DNA from: Methylobacterium durans
GTDB taxonomy: Bacteria; Pseudomonadota; Alphaproteobacteria; Rhizobiales; Beijerinckiaceae
Assembly: GCF_003173715.1 (NCBI RefSeq)
Contig: NZ_CP029550.1
Location: 124,001-188,000, forward strand
Length of the DNA: 64,000 nt
Reading direction: 5' to 3'
Position numbers and translations under genes: made by a program. The notes beneath the pieces are model-generated. The model was not told the origin of the DNA and ran no database searches. It worked only from the letters and a program-made list of their open reading frames with translations. Of this stretch, positions 58,091 to 64,000 are shown in pieces (within the stretch, counting starts at the first letter, position 1; every line of letters begins with the position of its first letter).

Positions 58091-59038
58091 ATGGACTCAT
58101 TCGAGGTGAACAAGGTTGCCGGCGCGGTGCTCGGTGCCTTGCTGTTCGCAATGGGATCGGGGTTCGTCGCCGAGCTGATCTACCATCCGAAGCCCGCGGG
58201 CAATGCCGGCTACGAGCTGCCGGAGCCGAAGGCGGAGACCGCCGGCGCGCCCGCCGCCAAGGCCGAGCCCGTCGCCGTGCGGCTCGCCAGCGCGAATGTC
58301 GAGAAGGGCCAGGGCGGCACCAAGGCCTGCCAGTCCTGCCACAGCTTCGAGAAGGGCGGCCCGAACAAGGTCGGTCCCCACCTCTGGGACGTGGTCGAGC
58401 GTCAGAAGGCCCATGAGCCCGGCTTCGACTACTCGGCCAGCCTGAAGGAGAAGGGCGGCGCCTGGACCTACGAGGATCTCGATCACTTCCTGGAGAGCCC
58501 GAAGGGCTACGCCAAGGGCACCAAGATGGCCTTCGCGGGCATCTCGTCGCCGCAGGAGCGCGCCAACGTGATCGCTTACCTGCGCACCCTGTCCGACAGC
58601 CCGAAGGCGCTGCCGGCCGCAGAGAAGGCCGAGGCCAAGCCGGCGGAGACCAAGCCGGCGGAGGCCAAGGCTGCCGAGGGCGCCAAGCCCGCAGATACCA
58701 AGCCCACCGAGGCCAAGCCTGCCGGCGAGAAGCCGTCGGCCGCGGCACCGGCCGCCAACAAGCCGTCCGAGGGCAAGGACAGCCCGGCCAAGCCCGCCGA
58801 CACGCAGGAGGCCAAGCCCGTCGGGCCGAAGCCTGCCGGCAGCGTCGAGGGCCACAACGAGGTCGCTCCGCAGCAGGCGCCCGAGGCAGGCGGCCCGGCA
58901 CCGACCGCCAAGGATGCCCCCGCCCCGGCTGCCCCCAAGGCGCCGGACGCCACGGAGGCCCCCGCCAAGGCCGATCCTGCCGCCGAGCAGAAGGCCAAGG
59001 ATGTCGATGCCAGCGGGGACAAGCCCGCCGGGCAGTGA
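58091..59038 (+). CDS. Membrane-anchored cytochrome c (CycM-like) with Ala/Lys/Pro tail, 315 aa
   Basis: A class I cytochrome c held by an uncleaved N-terminal helix ('VAGAVLGALLFAMGSGFVAE'). The heme site is 'ACQSCHSFEKGGPNKVGPHL' with CxxCH, and the axial Met lies in 'KGTKMAFAGISSPQERANVI'. It should pass electrons from the bc1 complex to a terminal oxidase. After residue ~180 the protein continues ~135 residues of KPAE-type repeats (Lys, Pro, Ala, Glu), longer than in CycM relatives I know. ATG 58091. It is followed by a clear terminator. The 276 bp upstream show no gene. Confidence 0.9.
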   Translation: MDSFEVNKVAGAVLGALLFAMGSGFVAELIYHPKPAGNAGYELPEPKAETAGAPAAKAEPVAVRLASANVEKGQGGTKACQSCHSFEKGGPNKVGPHLWDVVERQKAHEPGFDYSASLKEKGGAWTYEDLDHFLESPKGYAKGTKMAFAGISSPQERANVIAYLRTLSDSPKALPAAEKAEAKPAETKPAEAKAAEGAKPADTKPTEAKPAGEKPSAAAPAANKPSEGKDSPAKPADTQEAKPVGPKPAGSVEGHNEVAPQQAPEAGGPAPTAKDAPAPAAPKAPDATEAPAKADPAAEQKAKDVDASGDKPAGQ

Positions 59039-59061
59039 GGCGCCTTCGCCGCGGATCATCG

Positions 59062-59088
59062 AAGGCCGGGCCCCGTGCCCGGCCTTTC
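59062..59088 (+). terminator. Terminator after the cytochrome c gene
   Basis: AAGGCCGGGC and GCCCGGCCTT form a 10-bp stem with a 5-nt loop, followed by TCGTGCTT. It lies 24 bp after the stop. Further on (59126-59158), TTGATCCAGGT occurs twice in tandem. Apart from the small ORF at 59196-59369, I see nothing in 59089-59490. Confidence 0.8.
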
Positions 59089-59195
59089 GTGCTTGTAGGC
59101 GGGACGGTTCCCGGTCGAGGCCCCACCGCCGAGCTTGATCCAGGTTCTTGATCCAGGTGATTGCGCGGGTGGAAGGCCCATCCCAGAAGGGCCCG

Positions 59196-59369
59196 ATGCA
59201 CAAGCCGCAGCGCCCCGCGCGGATCGACTTCTCCTTCCAGGGCCGCACCGACCGGTGCCTCGCCCTCACGCGCCTCGCCATCGCGTCGGGCCGGGCCCGA
59301 ATCGAGGAATCGATGCGTCTGCTGCGGCCCCAGCTTCCCGTGAAGACGGAACCCCAGCGCGACGAATGA
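59196..59369 (+). CDS. Possible small basic protein, 57 aa
   Basis: A short frame from ATG 59196 with AGAAGG seven bases upstream. It starts 'MHKPQRPARIDFSFQGRTDR' and continues 'CLALTRLAIASGRARIEESM'. It is soluble, basic and predicted helical. I recognise no family. A TTG at 59148 would add 16 residues. It lies in the 452-bp gap between the cytochrome c and the Yej-type operon, so it could also be chance. Confidence 0.4.
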   Translation: MHKPQRPARIDFSFQGRTDRCLALTRLAIASGRARIEESMRLLRPQLPVKTEPQRDE

Positions 59370-59490
59370 GGCGAGCCGGCGACCTGCGCCGTCGCGCCGG
59401 CTTGGCGCGCGGCGCCCGTCCGTCCTAGAACGGCGCCCGGCCCTAGCGTCCGGACATTGTCCGGGCGCCCCACCGGGAGATCGCCCCACC

Positions 59491-61391
59491 GTGACAGCGC
59501 ACGCCCTGATCGGACGCCTCTTCGCCGCGACGCTTTGCGTCGCCCTGCCAGGGCTTCCGGCAGGAGCGGCACCCGAGACGGCGCCCGCCGCCTCGGTCAC
59601 CGCGCCGTCCGGCCAGTGGGCCCACGCGATCACGCTGATGGGCGAGCCGAAATACGGGCCGGACTTCAAGCATTTCGATTACGCCAAGCCGGACGCGCCG
59701 AAGGGCGGCCTCGTGCGCCTCGGGGCGCTCGGCGGCTTCGACAATTTCAACACGATCGTGTCGGGCCTGAAGGGCGACCTCGAGGGCGGGACCCTGCTCA
59801 TCTACGACACGTTGATGACGGAATCGCTCGACGAGCCCTTCACCTCCTATGGCCTGCTCGCCGAGGCCGTGCGCGTCGCGCCCGATCTCTCCTCGGTTTC
59901 CTACCGCCTGCGCGAAGGCGCCCGCTGGCACGACGGCGAGCCGATCACGGTCGAGGACGTGGTCTGGTCCTTCGGGATCCTGAAGGACAGCAGCCCCTTC
60001 TACGCCGCCTATTACCAGAACGTGGCGAAGGCGGAGCGGACGGGCGAGCGCGAGGTGACCTTCACCTTCAGCGAGACCGGCAACCGCGAGCTGCCGCAGG
60101 TGATCGGCCAGCTCCGCGTGCTGCCCAAGCACTGGTGGACGGGTAAGACCGCCGAGGGGAAGGTGCGCAACCCGACCGAGACCACGCTGGAGATCCCCCT
60201 CGGCTCCGGCCCCTACCGGCTCGCCAAGTTCGATCCCGGCCGCAGCGCGACCTACGAGCGGGTGGCCGATTACTGGGGCAAGGACCTGCCCGTGAATGCC
60301 GGCCGCAACAACCTCGGCACGATGCGCAACGAGTACTTCCGGGATTCGACCGTGCTGGTGGAGGCGCTGAAGGGCGATCTCTACGATTTCCGCAGCGAGA
60401 ACGTCGCCCGCAACTGGGCCACCGCCTACGACGAGTTCCCCGCCGTGAAGGACGGCCGCCTGATCAAGGAGGAATTCCCGGACCGCGGCAACGGCATCAT
60501 GCAGGCCTTCGTGTTCAACCTGCGCCGGGACAAGTTCAAGGACGAGCGGGTGCGGCGCGCCTTCAACCTCGCCATGAACTTCGAGGAGATGAACCGGGCC
60601 CTGTTCTTCGGCCTCTACAAGCGGATCGACTCCTACTATTTCGGTTCCGAGCTCGCCGCCTCCGGGCTGCCCGAGGGCGAGGAGCGGGCGATCCTCGAGA
60701 GCGTCAAGGACAAAGTCCCGGCCTCCGTCTTCACGACGCCTTACAAGAACCCAGTCAATGACGGCCCGGACGCGGTGCGGGCAAACCTGCGCGAGGCGGT
60801 CAAGCTGCTGCGCGAGGCGGGCTACGAGCTGCGCGGCGGCAAGATGGTGAACGCCAAGACCGGCGAGCCGCTGACCGTCGAGTTCCTGGAGTTCCAGAAC
60901 GTCTTCGAGCGGGTGATCCTGCCCTTCGCCGCGCAATTGCGGCTGATCGGCATCGATTCGACGCTGCGCGTCATCGACCAGGCGCAGTATCAGAACCGGA
61001 TGCGCGCCTTCGAGTTCGACATCACCACGAGCTCGTGGCCGGAATCGCTCTCCCCCGGCAACGAGCAGCGCGAGTACTGGGGCTCGGCCGCGGCCGACAA
61101 GCCGGGGGCCCGCAACATCGCTGGGATCAAGGATCCGGGTATCGACGCGCTGGTCGAGAAGGTGATCTTCGCCAAGGACCGCCCCGGTGTCGTCGCCGCG
61201 ACCCGGCCCTCGACCGGACCCTGCTCGCCCACAATTTCGTGGTGCCGCAATGGGCCTCGGGCGTCTCCCGGACGCTGCGCTGGAATCGCTTCGCCCACCC
61301 GGCGCTGCTGCCCCGCTACGGCGGCTCGGGCTTCCCGACGACGTGGTGGTACGACGAGACGCTCGCCGCCAAGACGGGGGCGCCCCGTTGA
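59491..61391 (+). CDS. YejA-like peptide-binding protein 1, frameshifted near its end
   Basis: A periplasmic solute-binding protein (SBP family 5) of an oligopeptide/Yej-type transporter. A signal peptide ('GRLFAATLCVALPGLPAGAA') leads into 'WAHAITLMGEPKYGPDFKHF', 'NFNTIVSGLKGDLEGGTLLI' and 'RLREGARWHDGEPITVEDVV'. At 61204-61209 one base is missing ('VVAATR' then 'LDRTLLAHNFVVPQWASGV' in another frame). Corrected, it is 633 aa. GTG 59491 is chosen for the signal peptide. Its stop overlaps the next start (TTGA). Confidence 0.88.
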
Positions 61392-63250
61392 GCCCCGCCC
61401 CCACGCGACGCTGCCTCGTCCTCGGCGCCGGGGCGCTCGCCGGCGCGGCCTGCCTGCCCGGCGCGGGCCGCGCGCAGGCGCTCCGCGCCGTCCACGGACT
61501 GTCGAGCTTCGGCGACCTGAAATACCCGGCCGATTTCCAGAACTTCGATTACGTGAACCCGGCCGCCCCCCATGGCGGGCGCTTCTCGGCGCAGATCTCC
61601 TCGACCTTCGGCAACCAGAACGGCAACACCTTCAACACGCTCAACGTCTACGTCCTGCGCGGCGACGGCGCGGCGGGTATGAACCTCACCTTCGACAGCC
61701 TGATGGTGCGCGCTCTCGACGAGCCGGACGCGCTCTACGGCCTCGTCGCCCGCGCCGTAGAGGTGAGCGAGGACGGGCTCACCTACACGTTCCGCCTGCG
61801 CCCGCAGGCCCGCTTTCACGACGGCTCGCGGCTGACCGCCCGGGACGTCGCCGTCTCGCTGAAGCTCCTGAGGGACAAGGGCCACCCCGAGATCTCGCAG
61901 GTGATCCGCGACATGGCCGACGCGGTCGCCCCGGACGAGGGCACCGTCGTCGTCACCTTCGCGCCCGGGCGCAGCCGCGACCTGCCGCTCTTCGTGGCGC
62001 AATTGCCGATCTTCTCGGCGACCTATTACGAGACCAAGGATTTCGAGGCGTCGAGCCTGGAGCCGCCGCTGGGCTCCGGCCCGTATCAGGTCGGGCGCCT
62101 CGATGTCGGCCGCTTCATCGAGCTGGAGCGGGTTCGCGACTACTGGGCGGCGGACCTGCCGGTGAATGTCGGCCAGAACAATTTCGATTCGATCCGCTAC
62201 GAGTATTTCCGCGACCGGCAGGTGGCCTTCGAGGCGTTCAAGAGCGGCGCCTTCACCTACCGGGAGGAATTCACCGCCCGCATCTGGGCGACGGGCTACG
62301 ACTTCCCCTCCGTGAAGGAGGGGCGCGTCCTGCGCACCACCGTCGCCGACGCCACGCCGTCCGGCACGCAGGGCTGGTGGATCAACGGGCGCCGCGAGCA
62401 GTTCCGCGACCCGCGGGTGCGCGAGGCGATCGGTCTCTGCTTCGATTTCGAGTGGACGAACCGCAACCTGATGTACGACGCCTACACCCGCACGGCGTCG
62501 TTCTTCGAGAACTCGGACCTGAAGGCGACGGGCAAGCCCTCCACGGAGGAGCTCGCCCTCCTCGATCCGCTCCGCGACGGGCTGCCGGCCGAGGTCTTCG
62601 GCGAGGCCTGGAGGCCGCCGGTCTCCGACGGGTCCGGCCAGGACCGCGCGCTCCTCAGCCGCGCGGTGGCGCTCCTGCGGGAGGCGGGCTGCACCCGCGA
62701 GGGCGGCACGATCCGGCTCCCCAACGGCAAGCCGATCGAGATCGAGTTCCTCGACGCCGACCCGGCGCTCGAGCCCCACACCCACCCCTTCATCCGCAAT
62801 CTCGGGCTGATCGGCATCAAGGGCACGATCCGGCAGGTCGATCCCTCGCAATATCAGGCGCGCCTCAACGACTTCGAATTCGACGTCACCTCCCGCCGCT
62901 TCTCGAACGGCGTGACGCCTGGGGCCGAGCTCCGCCAAGCCTACGGCTCGCGCGCGGCCGGCACGCCGGGCTCCAACAACCTCGCGGGCATCGCGAGCCC
63001 GGCGATCGACGCCCTCCTCGACCGGGTGGCGGACGCGGCCTCCCGCCAGGATCTGACCACCGCCTGCCGCGCCCTCGACCGGGTCCTGCGGGCCGGCCGC
63101 TACTGGGTGCCGATGTGGTATTCGGGCAGCCACCGCCTCGCGGTCTGGGACGTCTACGGCCGCCCGGCCGCGGGCCCGAAATACGGGCTCGGCGCGCCCG
63201 CGATCTGGTGGTTCGACGCCGAGAAGGCGCGCCGGATCGGCCGCAACTGA
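61388..63250 (+). CDS. YejA-like peptide-binding protein 2, 620 aa
   Basis: A second, intact SBP family 5 protein, a paralogue of the one before. 'TRRCLVLGAGALAGAACLPG' is a signal peptide with a twin-Arg. The body repeats 'GLSSFGDLKYPADFQNFDYV', 'RLRPQARFHDGSRLTARDVA' and 'RRFSNGVTPGAELRQAYGSR'. TTG 61388 overlaps the previous TGA, so the pair is translationally coupled. The permease gene follows after 18 bp. Two adjacent binding proteins for one channel suggests broad or alternative substrates. Confidence 0.9.
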   Translation: MSPAPTRRCLVLGAGALAGAACLPGAGRAQALRAVHGLSSFGDLKYPADFQNFDYVNPAAPHGGRFSAQISSTFGNQNGNTFNTLNVYVLRGDGAAGMNLTFDSLMVRALDEPDALYGLVARAVEVSEDGLTYTFRLRPQARFHDGSRLTARDVAVSLKLLRDKGHPEISQVIRDMADAVAPDEGTVVVTFAPGRSRDLPLFVAQLPIFSATYYETKDFEASSLEPPLGSGPYQVGRLDVGRFIELERVRDYWAADLPVNVGQNNFDSIRYEYFRDRQVAFEAFKSGAFTYREEFTARIWATGYDFPSVKEGRVLRTTVADATPSGTQGWWINGRREQFRDPRVREAIGLCFDFEWTNRNLMYDAYTRTASFFENSDLKATGKPSTEELALLDPLRDGLPAEVFGEAWRPPVSDGSGQDRALLSRAVALLREAGCTREGGTIRLPNGKPIEIEFLDADPALEPHTHPFIRNLGLIGIKGTIRQVDPSQYQARLNDFEFDVTSRRFSNGVTPGAELRQAYGSRAAGTPGSNNLAGIASPAIDALLDRVADAASRQDLTTACRALDRVLRAGRYWVPMWYSGSHRLAVWDVYGRPAAGPKYGLGAPAIWWFDAEKARRIGRN

Positions 63251-63268
63251 CCGCGGAAGGGGACCTTC

Positions 63269-64000
63269 GTGCTCGCCTACATCCTGCGCCGCATCGCCCT
63301 GATGATCCCGACCCTGTTCGGGATCATGCTGATCACCTTCGCCATCGTGCAATTCGCTCCCGGCGGACCGGTGGAGCGGGTCATCGCGCAGCTGCAGGGC
63401 CAGGGCGACGGCGCGCTCTCGCGGGTGACCGGCGGGGCGGGCGATCTCGGCGGCGGGATGTCCGCCAACCGCGGCTCCGAATCGAGCTCGAAGTATCGCG
63501 GGGCGCAAGGCTTGAGCCCCGAATTCATTGCCAAGCTCGAGCAGCAATTCGGCTTCGACCGTCCGGCGCCCGAGCGCTTCGCCAAGATGCTCTGGGACTA
63601 CGTCCGGTTCGATTTCGGGAGAAGCTACTTCCGCGATGTCAGCGTGCTGCAGCTGATCCGCGAGCGCCTTCCGGTCTCGATCTCGCTGGGCCTCTGGATG
63701 ACGCTGCTGTCCTACGCGATCTCGATCCCGCTCGGCATCCGCAAGGCGGTCAAGGACGGCTCCCGCTTCGACCTCTGGACGTCCTTCGTGGTCATCATCG
63801 GCTACGCGATCCCCGGCTTCCTGTTCGGGCTGATGCTGATCATCCTGTTCGCGGGCGGCTCGTTCCTGCAGATCTTCCCCCTGCGGGGCCTGACCAGCGA
63901 GGGCTGGGAGAGCTTCACCTGGGGCCAGAAGATCGCGGATTACGCCTGGCACATGGTGCTGCCCCTGACCGCCCTGGTGATCGGCGCCTTCGCGACCTCG
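63269..64000 (+). CDS. yejB: YejB-like ABC transporter permease (runs off the right edge)
   Basis: The first membrane subunit of the Yej peptide importer. 'VLAYILRRIALMIPTLFGIM' and 'LITFAIVQFAPGGPVERVIA' start it, and the long soluble insert 'YRGAQGLSPEFIAKLEQQFG' is typical of YejB. Later helices include 'SISLGLWMTLLSYAISIPLG' and 'FVVIIGYAIPGFLFGLMLII'. GTG 63269 has GGAAGGGG upstream. 244 codons are seen. YejE and YejF would be expected beyond the window. Confidence 0.9.
   Translation, partial: MLAYILRRIALMIPTLFGIMLITFAIVQFAPGGPVERVIAQLQGQGDGALSRVTGGAGDLGGGMSANRGSESSSKYRGAQGLSPEFIAKLEQQFGFDRPAPERFAKMLWDYVRFDFGRSYFRDVSVLQLIRERLPVSISLGLWMTLLSYAISIPLGIRKAVKDGSRFDLWTSFVVIIGYAIPGFLFGLMLIILFAGGSFLQIFPLRGLTSEGWESFTWGQKIADYAWHMVLPLTALVIGAFATS

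Noticed and set aside
57888..58109. 73-aa ORF upstream of the cytochrome c gene
   Set aside because: It overlaps the cytochrome start in another frame and has no ribosome site.
61316..63952. 878-aa open frame on the minus strand
   Set aside because: It is antisense to the YejA2 and YejB genes and shows only shadow composition.

Overview
The window is 64 kb of very GC-rich chromosomal DNA, dense with housekeeping genes on both strands. Gene content and order point to an alphaproteobacterium of the order Hyphomicrobiales (Rhizobiales), most likely Methylobacteriaceae. The signs are a hisB-DUF2628-hisH-hisA-hisF-hisE cluster, a Rieske/cytochrome b/c1 operon, a serC-serA pair, and TorF- and Bbp2-type outer-membrane barrels. 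The family assignment is inference. I see no prophage, insertion sequence, CRISPR array, tRNA or rRNA gene.

Layout. 1-9 kb: the 5' part of gyrA, then recD2, an unknown protein and ssb on one strand, followed by an oxidoreductase, small secreted proteins and a Bax-inhibitor-1 family membrane protein. 9-13.7 kb: a YbbA/YbbP-type ABC system divergent from a TesA-like esterase, then thpR. 13.7-19.1 kb: coaA and the his cluster, with a DUF29 gene inside it. 19.2-23.1 kb: mtnP and the bc1 complex genes. 23.3-29.8 kb: MATE and ABC exporters, trmL, hemF, a compact RecD-like helicase and a GFA protein. 29.9-35.5 kb: hslV and hslU separated by a chemoreceptor gene, then a second chemoreceptor. 35.5-38.7 kb: a metallo-hydrolase, a Rieske oxygenase, a tiny independent transcript and a coiled-coil protein. 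38.9-46.7 kb: ffh, rpsP, rimM, trmD, serC and serA, with an exported methyltransferase on the opposite strand between rimM and trmD. 46.8-54.7 kb: two outer-membrane proteins, glnK-amtB, tesB, a UbiH-type hydroxylase and ppa. 54.8-64 kb: GNAT, a phosphatase, pheA, kdsB, a membrane-anchored cytochrome c, and the start of a Yej-type peptide ABC transporter.

Functional themes are translation and protein targeting (ffh, rpsP, rimM, trmD, trmL), amino-acid synthesis (his, ser, phe), respiration (bc1 complex, cytochrome c), nitrogen uptake (glnK-amtB), ssDNA handling (ssb, recD2) and chemotaxis.

Two observations stand out. First, a 23-codon ORF near 38.0 kb has its own promoter-like elements and terminator, and a 16-nt leader exactly complementary to the 3' end of 16S rRNA. 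Second, at least five otherwise intact conserved genes (YbbP-like permease, cytochrome b, amtB, kdsB, yejA-like) are broken by single-base losses in short G/C runs. That pattern fits uncorrected sequencing errors better than biology, so those genes should be treated as probably intact.
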